Made by a program: the position numbers and the translations under genes
Assembly (NCBI RefSeq): GCF_019429625.1
Contig: NZ_JAHXRW010000015.1
Coordinates: 16,704 to 80,703, forward strand
Source of the DNA: Celeribacter sp. PS-C1
Lineage (GTDB): Bacteria > Pseudomonadota > Alphaproteobacteria > Rhodobacterales > Rhodobacteraceae
DNA length: 64,000 bases
Reading direction: 5' to 3'
Part shown: piece by piece, positions 37,677-46,760 of the stretch
Layout of the letters: every line of letters begins with the position of its first letter
Position numbering within the stretch: position 1 is the first letter of the stretch
The notes under the pieces: generated by a model
The model's database searches: none
What the model saw: the letters and a program-made list of their open reading frames with translations, nothing else
What the model was told of the DNA's origin: nothing

Positions 37677-37738
37677 GGCGGGCCACTTATCAGGCACCTC
37701 TTTGGTCACGGACCAGGGCCAGAGGGGTTAAAACAAAG

Positions 37739-37770
37739 ACGCACCGGGAGACGATCCCGGTGCGTTTTTT
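37739..37770 (+). terminator. Rho-independent terminator of the MBL hydrolase gene
   Basis: An 11-bp perfect stem ACGCACCGGGA/TCCCGGTGCGT with a 5-base loop runs into T6. It probably also limits the convergent P450 transcript. Confidence 0.92.
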
Positions 37771-37795
37771 GTTTGGTCTTAAATGTTTGCGTGGA

Positions 37796-38977
37796 TTAGG
37801 TCGTGACCCTCAGTTCTGCGAGCCCGTGGAAGTGCCATGTGTCGGCATAGCGTGGCGGTTTGGTGAGGCGCAGATTTGGACAGCGTTCGAACAACCGGGG
37901 CAGGGCGACGCGCATTTCCAACCGAGCAAGCGGCGCACCAACGCAGAAATGGATGCCCGCGCCGAAAGCTGCGTTCTGTTTCACCTTGCGGCTCGGATCA
38001 AAACGATTGGGATCGTCCCACGTGTCTTCGTCGCGGTTGGCGGCGGCCAGCAAAAGCCCGATTTTGTCACCGCGTTTCAGCTCTTGGCCAAGGAAAGTCG
38101 TATCCTCGTAAACCCAGCGCTGAAATAGGTGCAGCGGCGGGTCAAAGCGGAGCAATTCTTCGATGGTGCCGTCGATCTTCTCGTCCGAGAGAAGGTCCCG
38201 CGGCGTCTCATGCTCCAAAAGCGTTTTCACCGCGATGCCAAGGCTGTGCACCGTCGCTTCATGGCCCGCGTTTAGCAAAAGGATACAGGTGGTGATCAGC
38301 TCATCCGTGGTCAGTTTCTCGCCCTCGGATTCCGCCGCAATGAGCGAGGTGATCAGATCGTCCGCCGGTTGTGAACGGCGCGTCTCGACATAGGCGCGCA
38401 TGAAGTCGGAGAACTCCGTGGCGGCTTGTGAGGCGGCCTCTTCGATTTCGCGCGTGCGGGTCGGGGTGTAAACCGCGACCATGGCGTTGGACCATGTCAA
38501 AAGCTGCTCCGACATCTCTTCGGGCACGCCCAAAAGGCGACAGATGATCCGAACCGGCACCATTTTCGCAAACGTGGGCATGAGGTCGAACTCACCCTCG
38601 GGAAAGCGATCCATCAGGTCGTCAACGATCTCTTCGAGATCCGGGACCAGCGCCTTGATCCGGCGCGAGGTAAACGCGCGCAACACCAAAGACCGCAGCC
38701 GACGGTGTCGTTCGCCTTCTAGCTCCAGCATCGAATGATCTTCAATGTCGTAAAAGGCGCGCAGATGGTCCGGTATGTCGGGCGCGAACCCCTCAGGCGC
38801 CTGACGCCCAAAGCGATTGTCCCGCAGCGCCATCGACACCCCGTCATAGCCCGCAATCACCGGCAGGGTCAGTTCCTCCCAGAACACCATTCGACCACCA
38901 GCGCGCAGTTGGTCGTAAAACGGGTAGGGGTTCTGGACAAAGGTGGGATCGTTCGGGGCGCAGGAAAAACGTTTCAT
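37796..38977 (-). CDS. Cytochrome P450
   Basis: A 393-aa soluble bacterial P450. The oxygen-activation I-helix reads LLLNAGHEATVHSLG, the K-helix ExxR is EELLRFDPP, and the haem-cysteine loop is FGAGIHFCVGAPLARLE near residue 340. The WxxR-like C-helix residues appear in HRRLRSLVLRAFTSRR. I chose the ATG at 38977 (MKRFSCAPNDPTF). No ferredoxin or ferredoxin reductase gene is adjacent, so electron partners are elsewhere. The substrate is unknown. It is divergent from dctB. Confidence 0.92.
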   Translation of the reverse strand: MKRFSCAPNDPTFVQNPYPFYDQLRAGGRMVFWEELTLPVIAGYDGVSMALRDNRFGRQAPEGFAPDIPDHLRAFYDIEDHSMLELEGERHRRLRSLVLRAFTSRRIKALVPDLEEIVDDLMDRFPEGEFDLMPTFAKMVPVRIICRLLGVPEEMSEQLLTWSNAMVAVYTPTRTREIEEAASQAATEFSDFMRAYVETRRSQPADDLITSLIAAESEGEKLTTDELITTCILLLNAGHEATVHSLGIAVKTLLEHETPRDLLSDEKIDGTIEELLRFDPPLHLFQRWVYEDTTFLGQELKRGDKIGLLLAAANRDEDTWDDPNRFDPSRKVKQNAAFGAGIHFCVGAPLARLEMRVALPRLFERCPNLRLTKPPRYADTWHFHGLAELRVTT

Positions 38978-39047
38978 AACCCCTCTTTGACTGCGAAGCG
39001 CTTTCCTTTGCAAGCGGGGTTTTCTACTCTGTCTCCATGAAAGGCCG

Positions 39048-40832
39048 ATGATGGACAAGACCGCTCTCCCAGATGATGCCCCTGCGCCGCCGCGCCATCG
39101 CCTGTTCTGGGCGCTGGGCGGGGTTTTGGCCGTGGCCCTCTTGGGGCTTTCGGTTTTTGTCCTGAGTTTTCGCGCCGAATTGGATCAGGCCAGCGAACGC
39201 GGGTCTTCTGACTTGGCGCTCGCCTCCGATCGGCTGACCACCGGGTTGCAACGATATCGCGAATTGGCGGTGTTTCTTTCGGATCACCCGACGGTTCTGG
39301 CATTGGTCTTTGCGCAAGCGCCCGGTGACAGCCCGAAGCAGGCGACTTCGGATCTGTTGCAAGGGTTGTCCGACAAGACCGGCGCGCATTCTCTGATGGT
39401 GATCGGCGGCGCGGGGCAGGTTTTGGCCACCGCCGGAGAAACCCGCTTGCCCACGGGCGCCCGCGCAGCTGTGACCCGGGCGATGGACGGGGCCTTGGGC
39501 GTCGCGCATTTCGTCGATCTTGAGGGACGCAGGCGCTACGTCTTTGCAGCGCCCGTGTTTTCCCCCGGTGGACCCGCGCGGGGCGCCGTGGTGGTCAATG
39601 TCGACATCGGGCTGTTGGAATGGGGCTGGCCGACCGAGGCCTCGGCGATCTATTTCACCGATCAATACGGCGTGGTCTTTGTCACCAATCGCTCCGAACT
39701 TGTCTTGCGCGGCGGCAGTGCCGGGCCCTTGCCCGTGACCCACAGGTATACCGTCTCCGACCATGACATCTGGCGCCATCAAGCCGGGCCCTACATCCCG
39801 TCGCCCGCTTTGCACCTGACGCAGCCACTGCCAGTTGTGGGGTTAGAGGCGGAGTTGCTCATGGATTTGCGCCCAGTTCTGTCGATGGCGGGGCTGCAAG
39901 CCGGAATGGCCTCTGCGCTCGCGCTTGTTTTCGCGGCGTTCCTGTTTTTTGCCAAGGAGCGGCGGCGCACCTTGGCGGAGGCCAACGCGCGGCTGGAGGC
40001 CCGTGTCGCAGCGCGGACCGAGGCCTTGGAACTGGCCAACCGCGAGTTGCAACATGAGGTCCACGAACGCCACGAGGCCGAAGCCCGCCTCAAACGCGCG
40101 CAGGCCGATCTGGTGCAGGCCGGAAAGCTCTCTGCGCTGGGCGAAATGTCGGCGGGGATCAGCCATGAATTGAACCAGCCACTGATGGCGATCCGGTCTT
40201 TTGCGGAAAATGCGCAGGCCTTTCTGGAGCGTGAAAATCCGCAGAAGGCCGCTGACAATCTCGGCCGCATTTCCGAACTTGCCCGCCGCATGGGGCGGAT
40301 CATCAAGAACCTGCGCGCTTTTGCCCGCCAAGAGCCTGAGACGATCACGGATGTGGAATTGACCAGCGTGATCGAGGCCGCATTGGAAATGACGCAGGCG
40401 AAAATCTCCAACGCGGGTGTGACACTCGACTGGACACCCGGGGCGCAGGTCTGGGTTCGGGGCGGTGAAGTGCGCTTGCAGCAGGTGGTGATGAACCTCC
40501 TGTCCAATGCCGTTGACGCCATGAGCGATGCGTCAGACAAACGGATTGAAATTCGGCTCTCTCCCGGAGATCCCACGCGGCTCACCATTTCTGACAGCGG
40601 CCCCGGCATTTCCGAGCCGGAGAAAATCTTTGACCCGTTCTACACCACCAAAGAGGTTGGCGCTTCTGAGGGCATGGGGCTTGGCCTGTCGATTTCCTAC
40701 GGGCTTGTGCAGAGCTTCGGCGGGCGGATTCGCGGTGAGAACCGATCTGGCGGTGGGGCCGTGTTCACCATAGAATTGCAGCCCGCCATAAGGGGTGAGC
40801 CGCAAAAGGAGAGCCTTGATGCCACATATTGA
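39048..40832 (+). CDS. dctB: DctB-type sensor histidine kinase
   Basis: A 594-aa membrane kinase. A first membrane helix lies at about residues 22-42, then a periplasmic double-PDC-like sensor domain of about 240 residues, a second helix near 283-303, a coiled-coil linker, the HisKA box GEMSAGISHELNQPL (phosphorylated histidine near 373) and the ATPase boxes NLLSNAVDAM, ISDSGPGI and GMGLGLSIS. This layout matches C4-dicarboxylate sensor DctB. Two adjacent ATGs are possible starts; the second has the better ribosome-site distance. The regulator gene overlaps its 3' end by 14 bases, and the TRAP transporter genes follow. Confidence 0.88.
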   Translation: MMDKTALPDDAPAPPRHRLFWALGGVLAVALLGLSVFVLSFRAELDQASERGSSDLALASDRLTTGLQRYRELAVFLSDHPTVLALVFAQAPGDSPKQATSDLLQGLSDKTGAHSLMVIGGAGQVLATAGETRLPTGARAAVTRAMDGALGVAHFVDLEGRRRYVFAAPVFSPGGPARGAVVVNVDIGLLEWGWPTEASAIYFTDQYGVVFVTNRSELVLRGGSAGPLPVTHRYTVSDHDIWRHQAGPYIPSPALHLTQPLPVVGLEAELLMDLRPVLSMAGLQAGMASALALVFAAFLFFAKERRRTLAEANARLEARVAARTEALELANRELQHEVHERHEAEARLKRAQADLVQAGKLSALGEMSAGISHELNQPLMAIRSFAENAQAFLERENPQKAADNLGRISELARRMGRIIKNLRAFARQEPETITDVELTSVIEAALEMTQAKISNAGVTLDWTPGAQVWVRGGEVRLQQVVMNLLSNAVDAMSDASDKRIEIRLSPGDPTRLTISDSGPGISEPEKIFDPFYTTKEVGASEGMGLGLSISYGLVQSFGGRIRGENRSGGGAVFTIELQPAIRGEPQKESLDATY

Positions 40833-42048
40833 TCGCGTGCTTCTGGTCGATGACGATGCCTCCGTGCGCGAAGCGCTGGGGCAGACGTTGGAGTTAGCTG
40901 ATCTCAGCGCCACGCTTGCGGGCAGCTACATTGAGGCCAAGGATCACATTTCTCGCGACTTTCCCGGCGTTGTGGTTTCCGACATCCGCATGCCCGGCAA
41001 GGACGGCTTTGCGCTTTTGGCCTTTGCGCAATCAGTCGATCCGGAACTTCCGGTGATTTTGTTGACCGGCGAGGGCGACGTGCCCATGGCGGTGCGCGGC
41101 ATTTCCGAAGGTGCGTTTGATTTCCTTGAAAAACCCTGCGCGCCACAGGACTTGATCGCTGTCGTCGAAAAGGCTTTGAAAACCCGCTCTCTCGTGTTGG
41201 AAAACCGCCGCCTCAAACGACAGGTCGAACAGGGCGACGCCGCCGCGCGGCTCTTGCGCGGCTCTTCCGATCTGTCGAAACGCATGCGCGAAGAGGCCCG
41301 CGCGGTGGCGCGCTCTGCCGCCGATGTGTTGGTCACCGGCGAGCCGGGGGTGGGAACCGCGAAAATGGCCGAGGTGGTGCATCTCCTGTCGGCGGGTTCC
41401 ATGGCGCCCTTCGTCAAATACCCGGCCTCTGCCATGACGGCCGAGACCCTGTCGCAGGCATTTGCGGCCGCGAAAGGCGGCTCCGTGTTTCTCGATGAGA
41501 TTGCTGGCCTGTCGTCACCCGCGCAATTCGCGCTTTTGGAAGAGTTGGAAAGCCACGATCGTCCGCGCCTGATCGCCGGGACCTATGCCGATCTGAGCGA
41601 GGCGGCACGGGAAGGGCGGTTTTCGCCCGATCTGTTCTATCGGTTGGAGGCCGCCGTGATCCGCATCCCGCCACTGCGCGAGCGCCGCGAGGACATTCCG
41701 GTGCTGTTTCGCCACTACGTCAACATCGCTTGCGAGCAATCGGACCTTCCGGTGCCAGAGATCACCTCTGAGGTCATTTCAAACCTTTTGGCACAGGATT
41801 GGCCTGGCAATGCGCGCTCGCTGATGAACGCGGCGATGCGCTTTGCAATGGGGCTGACGGAAGGCGAGGCGCAGGAGGAACTGGGCTTGGCCGAACAACT
41901 GGCGCAGGTCGAGCGGTCCTTGTTGATCGCGGCGCTGCAACGTCACCACGGAAATGCGACTGAGGCGGCGAAGGGCCTGAAACTGCCGCGCAAGACCTTT
42001 TATGACAAGCTGACGCGGCATGGGGTGAAGGCGGAGGTGTATCGCTAA
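40819..42048 (+). CDS. dctD: DctD-like response regulator with a degenerate sigma-54 activator domain
   Basis: A 409-aa response regulator: receiver with VLLVDDDASVREAL and phospho-acceptor Asp55 in SDIRMPG, an AAA+ region, and a Fis-type helix-turn-helix (GNATEAAKGLKLPRKTFYD). The P-loop reads GEPGVGTAK, so the usual lysine position is threonine. The sequence runs from APFVKYPASAMT straight to KGGSVFLDEI, deleting about 18-20 residues including the GAFTGA loop. Walker B and the arginine-finger region FSPDLFYRLE remain. It is therefore unlikely to open a sigma-54 promoter and may act with sigma-70, as R. capsulatus NtrC does. The start at 40819 follows AAAAGGAGAGC. Confidence 0.88.
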   Translation: MPHIDRVLLVDDDASVREALGQTLELADLSATLAGSYIEAKDHISRDFPGVVVSDIRMPGKDGFALLAFAQSVDPELPVILLTGEGDVPMAVRGISEGAFDFLEKPCAPQDLIAVVEKALKTRSLVLENRRLKRQVEQGDAAARLLRGSSDLSKRMREEARAVARSAADVLVTGEPGVGTAKMAEVVHLLSAGSMAPFVKYPASAMTAETLSQAFAAAKGGSVFLDEIAGLSSPAQFALLEELESHDRPRLIAGTYADLSEAAREGRFSPDLFYRLEAAVIRIPPLRERREDIPVLFRHYVNIACEQSDLPVPEITSEVISNLLAQDWPGNARSLMNAAMRFAMGLTEGEAQEELGLAEQLAQVERSLLIAALQRHHGNATEAAKGLKLPRKTFYDKLTRHGVKAEVYR

Positions 42049-42196
42049 GGCCGCCACCGGCGCGCCGTTCCTACCTACGATGCGCGTTGCAAACTGCAAA
42101 AGCATCACCTGATACCTTGCTTAAATTCGGTGCGATCTGTCACCTGTCCCCGACCCGGATGGGAGTGATCCGGGATGGACTTATGGGAGGTACATC

Positions 42197-43198
42197 ATGA
42201 AATTTCTGACTTGCGCGCTGGCCGCCAGCGCCATCATTTCGTCTGCCGGAACGGCCTTTGCGGCCTGCGATCCGGGCGAGATCGTCATCAAGTTCAGTCA
42301 TATCGTCAACACGGACAAACACCCGAAAGGCATCGCAGCTTCGCTGCTGATGGAGCGGGTGAATACCGAGATGGACGGCAAGGCCTGTATGGAGATGTAT
42401 CCGAACGCTACCCTCTACAATGACGATCAGGTGCTTGAGGCGATGCTTCAGGGCGATGTGCAACTGGCGGCGCCGTCGCTGTCGAAATTCGAAACCTTCA
42501 CCAAGCAATTCCGGATTTTCGATCTGCCGTTCATGTTCAAGAACATCGAGGCTGTCGACGAGTTCCAAAACTCGGAAACCGGGCAGGCGATGAAAGAAGG
42601 AATGGTGCGGCGTGGCCTCTTGGGGCTGGAGTTCTGGCACAATGGCCTGAAACAGATCACGGCGGACCGTCCGGTTCAGATGCCGGAAGACCTCGAAGGG
42701 CTCAAGATGCGGGTGCAACCTGCCGAGGTGATCATCGAACAGATGCGCGCGCTCAAGGCCAATCCGCAGCCGATGGCTTTCCCCGAAGTTTACGGCGCGC
42801 TTCAGACCGGCGTGGTCGACGGCCAGCAGAATACCTATTCCAACATCTATGGTCAGAAATTCTTCGAGGTGCAGGACGGTGTGACGGAAACCAACCACCT
42901 GCTGCTTGACTATATGGTCGTGACCTCGGTCGATTGGTGGGACAGCCTGCCCGAGGATGTGCGCACGCAATTCGGCACCATCCTGCATGAGGTGACTGTG
43001 GCCCGTAACGGGGAGTCCGAGCGTGTGAACATGGAAGCGAAACAGGGCATCCTCGATGCTGGTGGTGTCGTGCGCGAACTGACCGAAGACCAGCGGACGG
43101 CCTGGGTCGAGGCGATGAAACCCGTCTGGGCGATCTTCGAAGAAGAAGTCGGTGCCGAGAACATCGCCGCCGCCCAAGAGATCAATGCGCGGCATTGA
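42197..43198 (+). CDS. dctP: TRAP transporter solute-binding protein DctP, first copy
   Basis: A 333-aa periplasmic binding protein with signal peptide MKFLTCALAASAIISSAG ending FAAC. DctP features are IVIKFSHIVNTDKHPKG, DDQVLEAMLQGDVQLAAPS, the carboxylate-binding arginine in LKMRVQPAEVI and ALQTGVVDGQQNTYSNIY. It captures a dicarboxylate or similar acid for the DctQM permease. It is encoded right after the two-component system, with a second, closely similar copy 279 bases downstream. Confidence 0.92.
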   Translation: MKFLTCALAASAIISSAGTAFAACDPGEIVIKFSHIVNTDKHPKGIAASLLMERVNTEMDGKACMEMYPNATLYNDDQVLEAMLQGDVQLAAPSLSKFETFTKQFRIFDLPFMFKNIEAVDEFQNSETGQAMKEGMVRRGLLGLEFWHNGLKQITADRPVQMPEDLEGLKMRVQPAEVIIEQMRALKANPQPMAFPEVYGALQTGVVDGQQNTYSNIYGQKFFEVQDGVTETNHLLLDYMVVTSVDWWDSLPEDVRTQFGTILHEVTVARNGESERVNMEAKQGILDAGGVVRELTEDQRTAWVEAMKPVWAIFEEEVGAENIAAAQEINARH

Positions 43199-43224
43199 TC
43201 GCAGAACGACCTCTTGAGTCGATC

Positions 43225-43275
43225 TGTGCGATTTTCCGCACATGCGCAATTTTCTTGCGTGCGGAAAATCGCACA
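43225..43275. repeat. Perfect 17-bp inverted repeat upstream of the second dctP
   Basis: The arms TGTGCGATTTTCCGCAC (43225-43241) and GTGCGGAAAATCGCACA (43259-43275) enclose a 17-base spacer that itself contains GCGCAA/TTGCG-like symmetry. Each arm is an interrupted GTGCG-N6-CGCAC dyad. There is no T tract afterwards, so an operator array is likelier than a terminator. Confidence 0.8.
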
Positions 43276-43477
43276 CTTGCGTTGGACGCATGGCCGATAT
43301 GCATTTTTGCGTTCTCTTAACATGCTGACATTAAAGGGTTTTCAAGAAATTTTTAACATTTCTTCACCTCCCCTTGATGCAAAGTGAAGCGCTTTGTTTT
43401 CTCTGCCAAGAGCCTGTCGGGGCCGTTCCGTCCCGATATGCGCCAGATCTTTCGATTTCATGACAGGGAGGATACCC

Positions 43478-44479
43478 ATGAAATTTCTCGCAACCGCTGC
43501 AACGGCCCTTGCGCTTTCCGTGACCGCTACCACCGCTTTCGCCGCCTGTGACGACGGCGAAATGGTGATCAAGTTCAGCCACGTCACCAACACCGACAAG
43601 CACCCCAAAGGCATCGCCGCCAACCTGTTCATGGAACGCGTGAACGCTGAGATGGACGGCAAGGTCTGTGTCGAGGTCTACCCGAACTCCACGCTCTACA
43701 ACGACGATCAGGTGCTCGAGGCGATGCTTCAGGGCGACGTTCAGATGGCGGCTCCGTCGCTGTCGAAATTCGAGACCTTCTCCAAAGTTTACCGCATCTT
43801 CGATCTGCCCTTCATGTTCAAAAACATGGACGCCGTGGAAGAGTTCCAATCCTCCGAGGCCGGTCAGAACATGAAAGAGGCCATGGTGCGTCGTGGTCTG
43901 TTGGGCCTTGGTTTCTGGCACAACGGTCTGAAACAATTCTCCGCCAACAAGCCGCTTCTGGAGCCGGGTGACGCCGCCGGTCTCAAGTTCCGTGTGCAGC
44001 CCTCCGACGTGCTCGTTGCGCAGATGAACGCGCTCGACGCCTCCCCGCAGCCGATGGCCTTCTCCGAGGTCTACGGCGCGCTGCAAACCGGCGTTGTGGA
44101 CGGTCAGGAAAACACCTGGTCCAACATCTACGGCCAGAAATTCTTTGAAGTTCAAGACGGCATCACCGAGACCAACCACGGTCTCCTTGACTACATGGTC
44201 GTGACCTCCGTTGATTGGTGGGAAGGCTTGGACGCCGACATCCGCGACCAGCTCGCCACCATCATGAATGAAGTGACCGCCGACCGGAACGCCGCCATCG
44301 CCGAAGTCGACGCCGACAACCGTCAGGCCGTGCTGGACGCCGGCGGTGTGATCCGCGAGCTGAGCGACGAGCAGCGTCAGGCTTGGGTCGATGTGATGAA
44401 GCCGGTTTGGGCCGAGTTCGAAGGCGACGTGGGCGCCGACAACATCGCGCTGGCACAAGAAATCAACGCCAAACACTAA
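43478..44479 (+). CDS. dctP: TRAP transporter solute-binding protein DctP, second copy
   Basis: A 333-aa paralogue of the preceding protein, of identical length and aligned without visible gaps over most of its length. The signal peptide is MKFLATAATALALSVTATTA. It has MVIKFSHVTNTDKHPKG, LKFRVQPSDVLVAQ with the conserved arginine, and ALQTGVVDGQENTWSNIY. Differences concentrate in the signal peptide and the last 80 residues. The start at 43478 has GGGAGGATACCC. It lies closest to dctQ-dctM and is the likely main partner of the permease. Confidence 0.92.
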   Translation: MKFLATAATALALSVTATTAFAACDDGEMVIKFSHVTNTDKHPKGIAANLFMERVNAEMDGKVCVEVYPNSTLYNDDQVLEAMLQGDVQMAAPSLSKFETFSKVYRIFDLPFMFKNMDAVEEFQSSEAGQNMKEAMVRRGLLGLGFWHNGLKQFSANKPLLEPGDAAGLKFRVQPSDVLVAQMNALDASPQPMAFSEVYGALQTGVVDGQENTWSNIYGQKFFEVQDGITETNHGLLDYMVVTSVDWWEGLDADIRDQLATIMNEVTADRNAAIAEVDADNRQAVLDAGGVIRELSDEQRQAWVDVMKPVWAEFEGDVGADNIALAQEINAKH

Positions 44480-44593
44480 GCGCGTTTGACACGATTGACG
44501 GGGCCCTGCCTGCGGGACGGGGCCTCGTTCGCACCCTTTCGGGTGAATGGGTCTGCGGCGTGCAGACCGGAGGGGCAAAAGGGGTCACTCATC

Positions 44594-45283
44594 ATGACAC
44601 AATACCAAGATAATCAGCCGAAAACGGCGACAGCGCGGTTCTTTGACGGGCTCGAAGAAAACATCATCGCGCTGATCCTCGGGCTTATGACGCTCATCAC
44701 CTTCGTAAACGTGGTGCTGCGCTATGTGTTCAACCATTCCCTGATCTGGGGCCTTGAAGTGGTGCTGATCCTCTTCGCCTGGCTCGTGCTTCTGGGGATT
44801 TCCTACGGGTTCAAAAAGACTTCGCATCTGGGCGTCGACGCGGTGATCAACATCCTGCCGTCGCGCGGTCAGCGGGTGCTCGCCATCATTTCCGCCATTG
44901 CCTGTCTGGCCTATGCGGGTCTCCTGATGAAAGGCGCTTGGGACTACTGGGCTCCCTTTGCGGCATTGCAGCCGACCGAGGGTCGTTGGTTCCCGCTGGG
45001 CTTCACCGAGGGGGTGCGCGACCGGGCATTCTATGTCACCGATCAGGTGCCGATGCTGGGCATTTTCCGCTGGCTTGAGGACGCGATCAACTATGGCGAC
45101 AGCTATGACAAGCTGCCCCGCGTAGTGCCCTATTTCATCATTCCCTTCTCGGCGGCGCTGATCCTTCTGCGCGTGGTGCAGGCCACCATCCGCATTCTCA
45201 AAGGCACACAGCACTCCCTGATCGTCTCTCACGAGGCCGAAGACGAAGTCGAGCGCGTGGCGCACGGCGAATACGAGGAATAA
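44594..45283 (+). CDS. dctQ: TRAP transporter small permease DctQ
   Basis: A 229-aa four-helix membrane subunit (helices near 22-42, 55-73, 95-115 and 190-208). The conserved segment FVNVVLRYVFNHSLIWGLEV is typical of DctQ. A roughly 60-residue loop between helices 3 and 4 is longer than usual. The start at 44594 follows a weak AGGGGCAAAAGGGG-type site. It sits between dctP and dctM, five bases before the latter. Confidence 0.92.
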   Translation: MTQYQDNQPKTATARFFDGLEENIIALILGLMTLITFVNVVLRYVFNHSLIWGLEVVLILFAWLVLLGISYGFKKTSHLGVDAVINILPSRGQRVLAIISAIACLAYAGLLMKGAWDYWAPFAALQPTEGRWFPLGFTEGVRDRAFYVTDQVPMLGIFRWLEDAINYGDSYDKLPRVVPYFIIPFSAALILLRVVQATIRILKGTQHSLIVSHEAEDEVERVAHGEYEE

Positions 45284-45288
45284 CCCCA

Positions 45289-46683
45289 ATGGATGTCGTC
45301 TTTCTCTTTGTCATGGTCATTGGCCTCCTGCTGATCGGCGTGCCGATCGCGGTCTCTCTCGGCCTCTCCTCCATGATCTTCCTTTTGGTGTTCTCGGACA
45401 CCTCTCTGGCCTCCGTGGCGCAGTCGCTCTATCAGGCGATGGCCGGGCACTATACGCTTCTGGCCATTCCGTTCTTCATTCTTGCCTCCTCGTTCATGTC
45501 GACGGGCGGCGTGGCCAAACGCATTGTGCGCTTTGCCATCGCCTGTGTGGGGCATTTCCATGGTGGTCTGGCGATTGCGGGCGTTTTTGCCTGTATGATC
45601 TTTGCCGCACTTTCCGGCTCGTCGCCCGCGACCGTGGTCGCCATCGGCTCCATCGTCATCGCTGCGATGCGCCAAATGGGCTACACCAAAGACTTCGCCG
45701 CCGGTGTCATTGCTAACGCAGGCACCTTGGGCATCCTGATCCCGCCCTCCATCGTGATGGTGGTTTACGCCTCCGCCACCGACGTCTCCGTTGGCCGGAT
45801 GTTCCTCGCGGGCGTTATTCCGGGCCTTTTGGCTGGCACCATGCTGATGCTGGCGATCTACGTGATCGCACGGATCAAAAAGCTGCCGAAAGGTGAATGG
45901 GCTGGTTGGAGCGAAATCGGGCGCGCGTTCCGCGAAGCCTTCTGGGGCCTCATGCTCATCGTCATCATCATGGTCGGCATTTACGGTGTGCCGGGTGTGA
46001 CGGGCGCGATCTTCACGCCGACCGAAGCCGCCGCTGTGGCCTCGATCTACGCCTTCCTCGTGGCTTCCTTTGTCTATCGTGACATGGGGCCGCTGGCAGA
46101 TCGCGATGGCACCGGGCCGACCTCGTTGATGAGCAAACCCTACGCGCTGGTCACGGCCTTCTTCCACAAGGACACGCGCCACACGCTGTTCGATGCGGGC
46201 AAGCTTACGATCATGCTGATGTTTATCATCGCCAACGCGCTGATCCTGAAACATGTGCTGACCGACGAACAAATTCCGCAGCAAATCGCCCAGGCGATGC
46301 TGTCGGCGGGCTTCGGCAAGATCATGTTCCTGATCATGGTCAACGTGATCCTCTTGATCGGTGGCCAGTTCATGGAACCCTCGGGCCTGATCGTGATCGT
46401 CGCACCGCTGGTGTTCCCGATCGCCATCGAGTTGGGCGTCGATCCGATCCACCTCGGCATCATCATGGTGGTGAACATGGAGATCGGCATGATCACGCCG
46501 CCTGTGGGGCTGAACCTCTTCGTCACCTCGGGCGTTGCCGGGATGCCGATGATGGCCGTGGTCCGCGCCGCCCTGCCGTTCCTCGCGATCCTCTTCGTCT
46601 TCCTGATCCTTGTCACCTATGTGCCCGCGATCTCGACCTACCTGCCCACGACGCTGATGGGGCCGGAGATCATCACGAACTGA
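45289..46683 (+). CDS. dctM: TRAP transporter large permease DctM
   Basis: A 464-aa sodium-coupled permease with about 12 membrane helices. The DctM signature appears in FAALSGSSPATVVAIGSI near residue 105, NAGTLGILIPPSIVMVVYA near 145 and the symmetric second-half segment MEIGMITPPVGLNLFV near 398. The central cytoplasmic loop around residues 265-300 carries an insertion (GPTSLMSKPYALVTAFFHKD). It is the last gene of the transporter operon and is followed by a terminator. Confidence 0.94.
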   Translation: MDVVFLFVMVIGLLLIGVPIAVSLGLSSMIFLLVFSDTSLASVAQSLYQAMAGHYTLLAIPFFILASSFMSTGGVAKRIVRFAIACVGHFHGGLAIAGVFACMIFAALSGSSPATVVAIGSIVIAAMRQMGYTKDFAAGVIANAGTLGILIPPSIVMVVYASATDVSVGRMFLAGVIPGLLAGTMLMLAIYVIARIKKLPKGEWAGWSEIGRAFREAFWGLMLIVIIMVGIYGVPGVTGAIFTPTEAAAVASIYAFLVASFVYRDMGPLADRDGTGPTSLMSKPYALVTAFFHKDTRHTLFDAGKLTIMLMFIIANALILKHVLTDEQIPQQIAQAMLSAGFGKIMFLIMVNVILLIGGQFMEPSGLIVIVAPLVFPIAIELGVDPIHLGIIMVVNMEIGMITPPVGLNLFVTSGVAGMPMMAVVRAALPFLAILFVFLILVTYVPAISTYLPTTLMGPEIITN

Positions 46684-46704
46684 CGAAATGTTCGATATGG
46701 ATAA

Positions 46705-46730
46705 GAAAAGGGGCCTCCGGGCCCCTTTTT
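46705..46730 (+). terminator. Rho-independent terminator of the TRAP operon
   Basis: The stem AAAAGGGGCC/GGCCCCTTTT with a 4-base loop runs into T5, 23 bases after the dctM stop. Confidence 0.88.
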
Positions 46731-46760
46731 ACGTCTTCATTGCGGGGAAAATACTCAAAT

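Noticed and set aside
42049..42196. Sigma-54 (-24/-12) promoter before the first dctP
   Set aside because: No TGGCAC-N5-TTGC match was found. The nearest TTGC lacks a GG at the right distance, which agrees with the loss of GAFTGA in the regulator.
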